A stretch of 64,000 bases of DNA from Parageobacillus sp. KH3-4 (GTDB taxonomy: Bacteria > Bacillota > Bacilli > Bacillales > Anoxybacillaceae). This document shows, in pieces, positions 35,335-44,322 of the stretch (the stretch's first letter is position 1; every line of letters starts with the position of its first letter). Position numbers and translations under genes: made by a program. The notes beneath the pieces are model-generated. The model saw only the letters and a program-made list of their open reading frames with translations, had not been told where the DNA came from and did not search any database. The stretch spans positions 3,320,001 through 3,384,000 of the forward strand of contig NZ_AP025627.1 of assembly GCF_022846435.1 (NCBI RefSeq). The letters are read 5' to 3'.

Positions 35335-35466
35335 CTTAGTTCCAGGTGTCTTTATCTTTTTTTATAGGAAAAATGGGATATGACCAGAAAACAAAAACTA
35401 AATTAATGTAGCAATTGTTGATGTAGGAACTAAGAAATACCAAGTAGATATACTGGGGAGGTTCAT

Positions 35467-36267
35467 ATGCTTACAGTTCTAATTGAACCAACGAAAATAG
35501 AAGATTTTTTCAAACAGTTAAATCATATTAATACTCTTCCTAAAATTCTATTATTGATCGCCGCAACCATTGTACCTTTGCTCCCTTTTTTCAAAAAATT
35601 TTTAGCAGCTAATACTTTTAATGATTTAGATCATTTGTTTATCACAAAATATGAAAGTCAGATAAATAAATTTTTAGTTAACATACAAAATGTTTTCTTC
35701 TTTTCAATTTTCTATGTAGGGGTAGCCACTTTTTACACCTTTTTAATTGGAGAAAAATTATTTATTGCAAATATTTTTTTCCTAAAATTATTACGCATAT
35801 GCCTATATATATTCTTAATTACTCTCATCCTTATTCTCTTAAAAATATGCATAGAAACCTTTAAAAAAAAGCAATTATATCCCAAAGCTACATTCTGGTT
35901 ACTAGTTATAAACTGCGCAACTAGTTTAATACTTTATTACTTAGCAACAACTCATTATTTGTATTATGGAAAATGGAAATTCAATACAGATGCTTTTAAT
36001 CTAATAATAACTCCTCTTTTCTTATTTTTGGTCTATAAATTGGCTACGAGACCTTTTAAACAACAGGAAGGCTTTTTTTACATAGTTAAATTGATTTCCG
36101 AGGAAGAGATCAAAGAAAAAACTCTTGCTTTTAGGTACTCTTTCGATACCGACAGAATGATTTTTACCGAACCAGATGATGAAAACTTTGAGAAACCTTA
36201 TGTTTACGACCGTTCTCAAAATCAATATTTTCAATACATCAAAACAAAAAAAACAAATCAGCCGTAA
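35467..36267 (+). CDS. Membrane protein of unknown function (candidate lysogenic cargo)
   Basis: This 266-residue protein has about five hydrophobic helices (residues 25-45, 75-95, 103-125, 140-160, 175-190) and a soluble, acidic C-terminal tail of about 60 residues. GGGGAGG lies five bases before ATG. It follows the repressor on the same strand, so it is probably expressed in the lysogen. AT-rich codon use suggests recent gain. Superinfection exclusion is possible but unproven. Confidence 0.6.
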   Translation: MLTVLIEPTKIEDFFKQLNHINTLPKILLLIAATIVPLLPFFKKFLAANTFNDLDHLFITKYESQINKFLVNIQNVFFFSIFYVGVATFYTFLIGEKLFIANIFFLKLLRICLYIFLITLILILLKICIETFKKKQLYPKATFWLLVINCATSLILYYLATTHYLYYGKWKFNTDAFNLIITPLFLFLVYKLATRPFKQQEGFFYIVKLISEEEIKEKTLAFRYSFDTDRMIFTEPDDENFEKPYVYDRSQNQYFQYIKTKKTNQP

Positions 36268-36278
36268 TATTAAAACAT

Positions 36279-36406
36279 AATAAAAAGAGACCCATTCAAA
36301 GGTTGTTTGACCGCAAACGGAATACCATATAGTTTTTCTCTTATTGTTCGATGTATATACGGTAGCACAGAAGGGTGTCCCGTCATTTTTGAGACACCCC
36401 TTTTTT
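36279..36406. repeat. Dispersed repeat, copy A, with terminator hairpin
   Basis: This stretch of about 128 bases is clearly homologous to 48331-48454. Shared blocks include GTTTG-x-CCxCAAACGGAAT, TATTGTTC and AGCACAGAAG, ending in GGGTGTCCC...GAGACACCC plus a T-run. It lies between convergent genes and can terminate the plus-strand gene. Confidence 0.75.
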
Positions 36407-36444
36407 AATCAATGGAAATCATTATCTCACTACAGAAGGGAGTT

Positions 36445-38730
36445 TTAACGAATAGGAATCATAATCTCATTTCGATTTCTTATATGAATTGGTTCTAACA
36501 CTTTGTATTCATTTAAAATTGCTTCATAAAGATTCCCTTGATATTTTGGAACACTAATTGTCACCACAACAGCATAATCAATACGATCTGCACTACCATT
36601 TCTTCCAAGTCCATGAAGCACTAAGAAAGGTCTATATAAAGAATTAGCACGCTTTCTTGTCCATCTTTTTACAACAGTATCCCATTTTAAATCGCTTCTT
36701 CTAGCCTGCTCCGTTTGGTATTTCTCGGTTGGACTTGAAGCTGGTAATAAGCTCTGTGTCCAACCATCATTTAATAATTCTTCTATTTCTTGCTGATTTT
36801 CTTCAATATGTAGAGTACGTATCTTTTTCCCACTACTCAGGTCTTTGGTAAATTTATATTTTTTGCTATGAGGATAAAAAGTATCCTCAATTGCAGATTC
36901 AGTATAGTCCTCAACATGAAGAGCATTCGCTTTTGACAAAGTAGCAATTGTCCACGATAACTCAACTTCTCCAGATAACTGAATACTGACCGGTAGAGGT
37001 ATAGGAAGTTTAGCCATTGAACTTGGATTTAATGAGCTTGAATAAATAATGGTAACAGAATTTTTTTCACACTTTAAAATGTCGTCAACAGTTTTGTCTA
37101 CAATTCCATAACCTATTAAATTATCTACTTTGTTTGGATTCTGCGCCGCGTGAATTATTAAAGCACGAGCCACTAACGGACTAAATTGATTACATCTCCC
37201 TAAAATTTCAGCGGCTTTACTAGCTATAATCGGAGCAGCAAAACTTGTTCCTTGGGCTAACCATTTTTTACTGTGATCTGTACTAAGAAGGTGAATAGGG
37301 AACCTGGAATCTCCACCAAAAGCACATACATCAGGCTTAACCTTGCACCCTTCTCTTCCTTCACCTACACAACTGTAAGATGCTCGAATTTTTTCTCCTG
37401 TACGGTAATCAAATGTATAAGCACCAACTCCCAACCCATTCACTAAGTCTGCAGGAGCTTGGATACGATTTAATGGGCTTGGTTTATCCCCATCATTCCC
37501 CACCGCTACAACAAACAACTTACGGAAATTCCATGCTAGCTGGTCTAATGAAAACGTAAATCTAGAGATTTCATCATCCAAAATAGGACCTATAGGACCA
37601 AAAGATAAATTATATACATTAATATCATTTCTTGTCGGTACAACCTCCTCAATAAAATCAATTGCTTCGTACAAATCAAGATCTGTCGGATCACTTTGAG
37701 GAAGTACACGAAAACTTTCAACAAAAACAATCGGATCTTCAAGCTGCGTATTAGCCTCGTATTGATTAAGATCTCCATATAAAACAACACCAGCTACTGC
37801 TGTACCGTGATTTATCCCCTCCTGAACAGGCGTTGATTGTACAGATTTATTTTCTTTCGCAAATTTATTTAGAAATGGATGAGTTGTGTCTATACCACCA
37901 TCAAAAATTCCCACCTTTATTTGTGAAACACTATTACCACGAGGAGGAGTTAATAACACAGGCTCAATATCCGAATTCCTTAAACCTGGAAAGAAATTCA
38001 CTTTAAGTGGATGTACCGTCCTGAGCGGATTAAAATCCGCTACCTCTTTAACAACCTGCTTATTAACATAAGCACTAATAAAAGTCGGTCCACCACTATA
38101 AGTTTTAATCTTTAAATTTTTATCCTCTATGCCAAATTTATTTAAAATATTTTTAAATTTTCTTATCATGTCATCATTTTCATCACCAAAAGGATGAAGA
38201 ACAAACTCAACTGTTCCTTCTTCCCACTCTTCCTCAAATCCTTGGATAACCTCATTCTTTTTTAGAATTGATATATCTTCAAGTTTTCTAATATCATTTT
38301 TTAAACTATCCGACAAAGCATGTTCATTGGACTCAAGAATATTCTCAAAATTGGTTAAACTGTCAATATCTACCTTTACAAAATGCATCTTACTATATTT
38401 TTCTTCATCACCACGGTAAAATTTCCAACGTCTAGAGCCAATATTTTCAAATCTCGTCTCTTTAAAAAGCGTATTGGGGGTATAGGTTTTTGCAAGAAAT
38501 TTTTCGTGTAGTCGTAAAGTTACAACAATTTCCTTCATTCTTTTTTCTTCAGGTATTTCCTGTATTTCTTTTTTTAAATTTTCAACTTGTTTTTTTACCC
38601 TTATTCGCGCTTCATTGTAACTTCTCGGATAGGTAGGGCCATTACCACCAAAATTTTTTTTAACTGCTTCTATCATCTTTTCTCCATATCCGATAATAGG
38701 AAAGTATTCCTTATTATTCCCATTTTCCAT
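36445..38730 (-). CDS. ietS: IetS-like subtilisin-family protease
   Basis: This 761-residue S8-family protease has no signal peptide. The catalytic triad is intact: Asp in IFDGGIDTTHP (about 276), His in GINHGTAVAG (about 308) and Ser in GTSFAAP (about 496), with oxyanion Asn in VAVGNDG (about 412). A 270-residue N-terminal domain and 200-residue C-terminal domain flank it. It is paired directly downstream of an AAA ATPase. This AAA-plus-S8 pair matches IetAS, first described as a plasmid incompatibility/stability locus and later as an anti-phage system. Naming is by architecture. Confidence 0.82.
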   Translation of the reverse strand: MENGNNKEYFPIIGYGEKMIEAVKKNFGGNGPTYPRSYNEARIRVKKQVENLKKEIQEIPEEKRMKEIVVTLRLHEKFLAKTYTPNTLFKETRFENIGSRRWKFYRGDEEKYSKMHFVKVDIDSLTNFENILESNEHALSDSLKNDIRKLEDISILKKNEVIQGFEEEWEEGTVEFVLHPFGDENDDMIRKFKNILNKFGIEDKNLKIKTYSGGPTFISAYVNKQVVKEVADFNPLRTVHPLKVNFFPGLRNSDIEPVLLTPPRGNSVSQIKVGIFDGGIDTTHPFLNKFAKENKSVQSTPVQEGINHGTAVAGVVLYGDLNQYEANTQLEDPIVFVESFRVLPQSDPTDLDLYEAIDFIEEVVPTRNDINVYNLSFGPIGPILDDEISRFTFSLDQLAWNFRKLFVVAVGNDGDKPSPLNRIQAPADLVNGLGVGAYTFDYRTGEKIRASYSCVGEGREGCKVKPDVCAFGGDSRFPIHLLSTDHSKKWLAQGTSFAAPIIASKAAEILGRCNQFSPLVARALIIHAAQNPNKVDNLIGYGIVDKTVDDILKCEKNSVTIIYSSSLNPSSMAKLPIPLPVSIQLSGEVELSWTIATLSKANALHVEDYTESAIEDTFYPHSKKYKFTKDLSSGKKIRTLHIEENQQEIEELLNDGWTQSLLPASSPTEKYQTEQARRSDLKWDTVVKRWTRKRANSLYRPFLVLHGLGRNGSADRIDYAVVVTISVPKYQGNLYEAILNEYKVLEPIHIRNRNEIMIPIR

Positions 38731-38752
38731 TCCTCTTCCCCCCGTTCTAAAA

Positions 38753-39865
38753 TCATTGAGTTAAAGATTTTAGATGATGGTTTACAGTAGATGGACTAAT
38801 TCCCATAATTTCTGCTATTTTAGCTTGGGATAACTTATTACCGTAATATTCTTTAATAAGTTTTATCATTTGTTTATTAAAATTTGATGGAACATCAGGA
38901 TATATTTCTTTTATTGTTTTGATAAGTATCTTCTTTGGATCATCTTCATCAAGAATAACTTGTCGAAGAACACGTTCACTAATTTGCTTGATATCAGAGG
39001 CGCTTACATTATCCAAAGTTTTGCTTATTACCCATATAAAGTCATCTGGTAAATTTATTATATCTCTACTAAGATGTTTGGTCCATAATTTATATCGAAG
39101 CTCTTCATTTGGTAAACCCATTTCAATCTTTAGATCAAATCTTCTCCATATAGCCTTATCCAAAAATTCAGGGTGATTTGTAGCCCCAATTAATACAGAA
39201 TGACTTGGCCACTCTTCCAATTCTTTCAAGAGTACATTTACAATGCGTTTAAGCTCTCCGAGATCCGTAGGATCATCACGTCTTTTTGCTATTGCATCAA
39301 ATTCATCTAATAACAGTATAGACGGCTTCAATTTAGCATAATCCAATACTTTTTTGATGTTTTGTCCAGTCTTACCTAGATAACTTGATATTGAAGAAGC
39401 TAAATCTAAAGTAATTAAAGGAAGAGACAATTTATGCGAAATATATTTAGACAACATAGTTTTACCAACCCCAGGTGGTCCAAATAACAAAAGGCTGTTA
39501 GGTGGTTTTATTCCATTACTAATTAATTTTTCCATTAGACTTCTTTCTTTTAGAAAACGGTTTATCTTCTCCTCAACGTTTTCCTCTAAAACAATTTGCT
39601 CCTCAAATGTAGTATTATCCGTAATTTTGACTAAAGACAAAAAAGAGTCTTTATCTACCGGAGGAGATTCAACTCCTAATGACCTTGTTAGTGGTGCTCC
39701 AGCACTATAAGTTGATAATATCTTCGCTAACTCATTCGAAATTATTGGATATTCCTTTTTGATTTTCCTAATAATTGTTAATGTGGATAATTCGACAGTT
39801 CGTTTATCCCCTTCTAGCGAAGCACGTACAAGTTCTGGGAGGTGTTTCAAAACCTTTTCACTCAT
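38753..39865 (-). CDS. ietA: IetA-like AAA ATPase with C-terminal HTH
   Basis: This 370-residue AAA protein has Walker A GPPGVGKT (about 129-136), Walker B SILLLDEFDA (about 184-193), sensor ATNHPEFLD and arginine-finger region WRRFDLKIEM. The last 30 residues (LSQAKIAEIMGISPSTVNHHLKSL) form a helix-turn-helix, suggesting DNA binding or self-regulation. It lies 22 bp upstream of the protease. In IetAS pairs the ATPase is thought to restrain or guide the protease. Confidence 0.82.
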   Translation of the reverse strand: MSEKVLKHLPELVRASLEGDKRTVELSTLTIIRKIKKEYPIISNELAKILSTYSAGAPLTRSLGVESPPVDKDSFLSLVKITDNTTFEEQIVLEENVEEKINRFLKERSLMEKLISNGIKPPNSLLLFGPPGVGKTMLSKYISHKLSLPLITLDLASSISSYLGKTGQNIKKVLDYAKLKPSILLLDEFDAIAKRRDDPTDLGELKRIVNVLLKELEEWPSHSVLIGATNHPEFLDKAIWRRFDLKIEMGLPNEELRYKLWTKHLSRDIINLPDDFIWVISKTLDNVSASDIKQISERVLRQVILDEDDPKKILIKTIKEIYPDVPSNFNKQMIKLIKEYYGNKLSQAKIAEIMGISPSTVNHHLKSLTQ

Positions 39866-40165
39866 TCGATACCACCTTCATTATATATATATTCGAATAA
39901 TTAGATTATATTTTACGTTAAAGAAAGAGTCAATCTTCATTCGATACATTTATAATTTACTCTTTTATCGAACAAAAAATTCAACTCAGATTAAATAGCC
40001 TTAGTTAGATTTTTAATAATCGATTTATCCGTGTTCAATGAATTATCAAAAAATTCATTGAAATTATCATAATAGATTCAACAAAAATAGTCTGAATTAT
40101 AGATTTTTTCTTTTTATTGCCAAACCAAACATTTGTTCCTATAATATCCTTAGGAGGGGGACAAT
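39866..40165. other. Divergent control region of ietA and the ImmA-like gene
   Basis: This is a 300-base AT-rich gap. TCATTCGATAC occurs at 39862-39872 (over the ietA start) and 39937-39947, with related TTCGAATAA and ATCGAACAA between and beyond. A perfect 11-bp inverted repeat (40034-40044 with 40052-40062) forms a hairpin. The repeats may be operators for the IetA HTH or the phage repressors. Confidence 0.5.
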
Positions 40166-40693
40166 ATGGAGCTACGCCGCTACTACACAACCGCGTTGGA
40201 AGACTGGGTGACCAAGTTTTATACACGACTAAACATCTTTTATCCTTGCCAAATCGATCCATCATTTATTGCTCGAAAGATGAACATTTTCTTGCGCGAA
40301 AAGCCTTTTCCATCAACACATCAAGTTGTGGGCCGCTTTCGCTGCATTGTTGTCGACTCCCGACTATCTAAAGAGGAAAAGCGAGAAGCCTTCTTTCATG
40401 AATTATGTCACATATTGAGGCACGTTGGTATACAGAGTATGATGCCGGAGGCTTTTCGAGAACTGCAAGAACGGGATGCAAATCATTTTACGAAATATGC
40501 TGCTATTCCCTTTCATATGTTAAGATTCATTGACTGGCACGAGCCATACATAGTTGATTATATGTCCAATATGTTTAAAGTAACGCCAGAGTTATGTGAA
40601 GAACGTTTAACACAGGTTAAAAATCGTATATTAATCAAACAGTCGAAATTTGTATCAGCAAATCTATCTTGCGAAAAATCGGTCACATTCTAA
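40166..40693 (+). CDS. ImmA/IrrE-family metallopeptidase
   Basis: This 175-residue protein has zinc motif FHELCHILRH (H-E-L-x-H, about 77-86) and a downstream glutamate in RELQERDANHFTKYAA (ImmA/IrrE Glu). Family members cleave phage repressors. GGAGGGGG lies upstream. It is separated from the CI-like gene by the IetAS block, whereas ImmA-type genes usually adjoin the repressor. Confidence 0.88.
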   Translation: MELRRYYTTALEDWVTKFYTRLNIFYPCQIDPSFIARKMNIFLREKPFPSTHQVVGRFRCIVVDSRLSKEEKREAFFHELCHILRHVGIQSMMPEAFRELQERDANHFTKYAAIPFHMLRFIDWHEPYIVDYMSNMFKVTPELCEERLTQVKNRILIKQSKFVSANLSCEKSVTF

Positions 40694-40782
40694 AAACAAA
40701 ATGCGATAAATTATACCAAAAACCATCTGGAAGCGTTTTAACATAAACAGTATGAATGTTTTACACGAAAGGAGGAACAACG

Positions 40783-41928
40783 GTGGCTTATTTCCGCAAA
40801 GTGCCTGCTAAAAATGCTAAAGGATATACTTGGTCCGTTACCGTGGATTTAGGTCGGGACCCCATCACCGGAAAAAGACACCAAACTACACGGCGTGGTT
40901 TTGCAACAAAGAAAGAGGCTGAAAAAGCAGCGAGTGAACTCATTGCCCAGGCAGAAAAAGGTGTAAACATCATCAATCAAAATATATCTTTGGAAGAATA
41001 CTTAAAAGATTGGATTGAGCTATCCGCCAAACGAAAAGTAAAGGAAACAACTTTAAAAAATTATATAAGAGCAATTAACCATCGAATTATTCCGGCTCTA
41101 GGCAAAATTCCGCTGCGTAAATTGACCGCTGCACAATGCCAACAATTTATTAATGCCCTTATAGATGAGGGATTATCAGAACGATATATCGAGTACATCT
41201 ATACTGTTTTGTACGGAGCGTTGCAAAAAGCGATTGAATGGGATTTAATCCTGGTAAATCCGTTAATAAAAGTGGACGTTCCTCGAGGCAGAAAAAGAAA
41301 GTACATGACATGGACACGGGAGGAACTCAATCGATTTTTAAGTTTCGCTAAATTAGAAAACATCATATACTACACAGCCTTTCTAACTGCAGCCCATACC
41401 GGCATGCGCCGCGGTGAACTTTTAGGGCTGAAATGGCAGGACATTGATTTTGAACATGCACGAATTCATATCCAGCGAAACTTAATTTACGACGAGGATG
41501 GATTTCGATTTGGAGATTTGAAAACAGAAGCTTCCCAGCGCATTATTGCAATGGACGACTTTCTCTTAAAAGAGTTGAAGCGATATAAAGCAAAACAAGC
41601 TGAGATTAAATTGATCGTGGGAAACCAATATGAAGATAACGGCCTTGTCTTTGCGCGTGAAACGGGAAAACCGATTTTCCCTCGTACGTTAACAGATATC
41701 TTCAATCGTGTTATAAAAGCCGCTGGAGTAAAGAAAATACGTTTTCATGATCTAAGGCATACTCATGCCACATTACTCCTTGAGGCAGGAGCGGACTTAA
41801 AAGAAGTACAGGCACGTTTAGGACATGCCTCTATCAAAACGACCGGTGATGTATATGCCCACGTAACGAAAGAAATCGAAGAAAAAACTGCACGTATATT
41901 CGGTGATTTTATACGAAAAAACAGCTAG
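40783..41928 (+). CDS. int: Tyrosine recombinase integrase
   Basis: This protein of about 381 residues starts at GTG 40783 with AAAGGAGG upstream; an upstream ATG includes the ribosome site. An N-terminal AP2-like arm-binding domain (SVTVDLGRDPITGKRHQTTRRGF) is followed by a SAM-like core-binding domain (60-150). In the catalytic domain are R in HTGMRRGELLGLKW, H-x-x-R in FHDLRHTHATLLLEAG, H in GHASIKTT and the final Tyr in DVYAHV. It reads toward host gene rlmCD. Confidence 0.95.
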   Translation: MAYFRKVPAKNAKGYTWSVTVDLGRDPITGKRHQTTRRGFATKKEAEKAASELIAQAEKGVNIINQNISLEEYLKDWIELSAKRKVKETTLKNYIRAINHRIIPALGKIPLRKLTAAQCQQFINALIDEGLSERYIEYIYTVLYGALQKAIEWDLILVNPLIKVDVPRGRKRKYMTWTREELNRFLSFAKLENIIYYTAFLTAAHTGMRRGELLGLKWQDIDFEHARIHIQRNLIYDEDGFRFGDLKTEASQRIIAMDDFLLKELKRYKAKQAEIKLIVGNQYEDNGLVFARETGKPIFPRTLTDIFNRVIKAAGVKKIRFHDLRHTHATLLLEAGADLKEVQARLGHASIKTTGDVYAHVTKEIEEKTARIFGDFIRKNS

Positions 41929-41970
41929 GTGGCACAAATGTGGTCAAAATGTGGTCAAATGCCACCTAGC
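41924..41970. promoter_or_regulatory. Hairpin with two direct repeats beside the attachment end
   Basis: An 11-bp inverted repeat (41924-41934 with 41960-41970) encloses two direct copies of TGTGGTCAAA (41939 and 41950, 11-bp period). It includes the integrase stop codon and ends 16 bases before the rlmCD stop. The repeats look like integrase arm sites; the hairpin could also terminate int. Confidence 0.55.
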
Positions 41971-41986
41971 CTCCTTAAAAATGCCC

Positions 41987-43363
41987 TTATTTCAAGGTTA
42001 ATTTCGCGACACACTCCACATGGGCCGTATGCGGAAACATATCGACAGGCTGGATATAATCAACTTTATAAAATTTCGATAGTACGTCGATGTCTCTTGC
42101 TAGGCTGGATGGATTGCAAGAGACATATACAATTCTTTGCGGTTTTACTTTAAGAATCGTTTTTAGCAGCTGTTCATCACAGCCGGTGCGCGGCGGATCG
42201 ACGACGATGACATCGGGCTTCCAGCCTTCCTTCACCCATTTTGGAAGCAATGCTTCCGCCTTGCCGCTGACGTACGTTGCGTTGGCAAATCCGTGTTTTT
42301 TCGCATTTTTTTTGGCATCTTCAATCGCTTCGGGAATGACATCCATCCCGCGGATTTCACCGGCGCCTTTGGCGAGCCAAAGCCCGATCGTGCCGACGCC
42401 GCAATAGGCATCAACGACTTTTTCCGTCCCCGTTAAAGCGGCTGCCTTTTTCACTTCGTCATACAGTTTCACCGTTTGCACCGGATTTAGCTGAAAAAAC
42501 GCGCGCGCTGACAGTTCGAACGATAAATCCCCTAACACTTCTTGAATATATTCTTCTCCCTCTAAAAGCAACGATTTTTCCCCGAAAATAAGCGATGTTT
42601 TTTGTCCGTTAATATTTTGCACGATCGACTTTACTTCCGGAAGGCGCCGCTTTATCTCGGCGATGAGCAGTTCTTTTCGGGGAATTTCTTTTTTTGTAGT
42701 AATAAGCACAAGCTGCACATCCCCCGTATGAAACCCGACCCTTGCGACAATTGTGCGGACAAGCCCTGTTTGCGTCCGCTCGTTGTAAATCGGAATGCGC
42801 AAATCTTGGAGAATCGTTTTCACAATGTTGGTCACGCGGTTCGTAGCCGGGTGCTGGATTAGGCATTCAGAAATATCAATGAGCTGATGGGAATTCAAGC
42901 CATACAAACCGGCGATGACCTCTCCCTTTTTCACGCCGACTTGGAACTGGCTTTTATTGCGATAATGCCACGGGTCATCCATCCCGATCGTCGGGCGGAT
43001 TTCCAGTGTTTCCACCGGCAGCCGGCAATGCCGCTCGAGCGCCTGAATGACAATATCGCGTTTTTCGCGAAGCTGTGCTTCGTAATCCAAGTGCTGCAGC
43101 TGGCAGCCGCCGCATTGTTCGTAGACAGGGCATCTTGGTGTGACGCGGTGCGGGGAGCGCTTGCGGATTTTTTTAATTTTCGCTTCCGCATATTTCGGGT
43201 GAATGTGCGTCGCTTCCACGACGACTTCCTCTCCCGGGAGAGCGCCGGGGACGAATACCACTTGCTTTTTAAAATAGCCGACTCCTTCTCCATTGATGCC
43301 GAGCCGTTTAATCGTCAGCGGAAACTGTTGTCCTTTCTTGATGGTGATTGTCTTTTTCGTCAT
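41987..43363 (-). CDS. rlmCD: 23S rRNA (uracil-5-)-methyltransferase, RlmCD/RumA family
   Basis: This 458-residue protein has an N-terminal TRAM domain, then the iron-sulfur cysteines C-x5-C-x2-C ([10 protein letters not shown], about 78-87). AdoMet motifs ([15 protein letters not shown]) and the catalytic cysteine segment [12 protein letters not shown] near the end are present. It methylates uridines in 23S rRNA (or tRNA). The prophage ends at its 3' end with the frame intact. The corresponding B. subtilis locus is yfjO. Spacing of 13 bp to alkA suggests cotranscription. Confidence 0.92.
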   Translation of the reverse strand: MTKKTITIKKGQQFPLTIKRLGINGEGVGYFKKQVVFVPGALPGEEVVVEATHIHPKYAEAKIKKIRKRSPHRVTPRCPVYEQCGGCQLQHLDYEAQLREKRDIVIQALERHCRLPVETLEIRPTIGMDDPWHYRNKSQFQVGVKKGEVIAGLYGLNSHQLIDISECLIQHPATNRVTNIVKTILQDLRIPIYNERTQTGLVRTIVARVGFHTGDVQLVLITTKKEIPRKELLIAEIKRRLPEVKSIVQNINGQKTSLIFGEKSLLLEGEEYIQEVLGDLSFELSARAFFQLNPVQTVKLYDEVKKAAALTGTEKVVDAYCGVGTIGLWLAKGAGEIRGMDVIPEAIEDAKKNAKKHGFANATYVSGKAEALLPKWVKEGWKPDVIVVDPPRTGCDEQLLKTILKVKPQRIVYVSCNPSSLARDIDVLSKFYKVDYIQPVDMFPHTAHVECVAKLTLK

Positions 43364-43376
43364 TGTTTGCCACTCC

Positions 43377-44243
43377 TCATTCGATGCTTCTCCATAAATA
43401 TAACGATGCGTAGCTTAAATATGGCTCCCAGCGCTTGCTTAGCTCTTCCATTTGTTTCATCGACGGCCTTTCCGAAAGACCAAGGAGGCGCTGGACCGCC
43501 CGCTGCAAGCCAATGTCCGCCTTTGGAAACACGTTTCGTTTTCCAAGCCCAAACAGAAGGAAATTTTGCACCGTCCATGGACCGATGCCGCGAACCGACA
43601 ACAAGACTTCCATCACTTCCGCTTCGCTTTTGCGCGCGAGTTCCTCCAATGACAGCTTCCCTTCGGCAATGAGCCGGGATGCATCGATGATATACTCCGC
43701 TTTTCGCCCGCTTAACTGCAGCTGTTTCAGTTCATCATAGGAAAGTGCGGCAATGTCTTCCGGCCTCGGATAAAACCAAACGCCATCGATTTGCGTTCCG
43801 AACGTTTGCACAAAACGCTCCGTCAGGCGGGAAGCAACTTTCAAATTTAACTGCTGGTGAATCAGGCATTTCATTAAACAAAAATAAAGGTCAAAATCTA
43901 AAATAAGCGGCATTCCTTCATATTCGACAAAAAGCGGTTGTAATTCAGTCCGCTGAAAATGTTCATGAATCAGGGCAAGCGGTGTATTCCATTGAAACAG
44001 ATGGGAAATCCGCTCCATAATTTCATGTTTTCGTTCTGGGTATGGCGCTGTCACAAGAAAGCTCGGTTCATCCTTTGTCCCGATGCTTTCAACAGTCACA
44101 GCGATTGGCTTATTCTGTATATAAAGCGGAACAACGACTTTCTGTTGCGCTATGTCCATCGATATGAGGGGATCGAGCGCAAGCCGCGCCAAAGCATGGG
44201 AAAAATTATACGGCGGAGCGACATCCACTCGCTGTTGCCACAT
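43377..44243 (-). CDS. alkA: DNA-3-methyladenine glycosylase (AlkA/YfjP type)
   Basis: This 288-residue base-excision glycosylase has the helix-hairpin-helix [16 protein letters not shown] (about 216-231) and the catalytic aspartate in [12 protein letters not shown] (about 240). It removes alkylated purines. It matches yfjP in the B. subtilis neighbourhood and precedes rlmCD in the same direction. Confidence 0.9.
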   Translation of the reverse strand: MWQQRVDVAPPYNFSHALARLALDPLISMDIAQQKVVVPLYIQNKPIAVTVESIGTKDEPSFLVTAPYPERKHEIMERISHLFQWNTPLALIHEHFQRTELQPLFVEYEGMPLILDFDLYFCLMKCLIHQQLNLKVASRLTERFVQTFGTQIDGVWFYPRPEDIAALSYDELKQLQLSGRKAEYIIDASRLIAEGKLSLEELARKSEAEVMEVLLSVRGIGPWTVQNFLLFGLGKRNVFPKADIGLQRAVQRLLGLSERPSMKQMEELSKRWEPYLSYASLYLWRSIE

Positions 44244-44289
44244 AACGGATCACCTTTTTATCGTCGTTAATACCCACATTATAACGAAA

Positions 44290-44322
44290 AATACCCCTTT
44301 GAACAAAACATTCAAGGGGTAA
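44290..44322 (-). terminator. pdaA terminator overlapping its stop codon
   Basis: Stem TACCCCTT-t-GAA/TTCAAGGGGTA (44292-44303 with 44311-44321) is followed on the minus strand by TTTTTCG. The last codons and stop of pdaA (44312-44314) form one arm. Confidence 0.75.

Larger units (their letters stand above)
1..41970. mobile_element. PBSX-like prophage (one end only)
   Basis: All genes from the left edge to the integrase are phage-type. They run from baseplate, tail, head and terminase through late regulator, replication, recombination and immunity switch to an integrase bordering host gene rlmCD. The late genes match the PBSX/skin order (xtmA, xtmB, xkdE, xkdF, xkdG, xkdH-K, xkdM-Q) read on the minus strand. 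Lysis genes and the second attachment site must lie before position 1. Several accessory genes (16.5-22 kb, 35.5-39.9 kb) are not part of a minimal phage. Whether the element can still be induced cannot be judged from this window. Confidence 0.95.

Noticed and set aside
42602-43672. Plus-strand frames opposite rlmCD and alkA
   Set aside because: They are antisense shadows of well-supported enzymes, arising from higher GC content.
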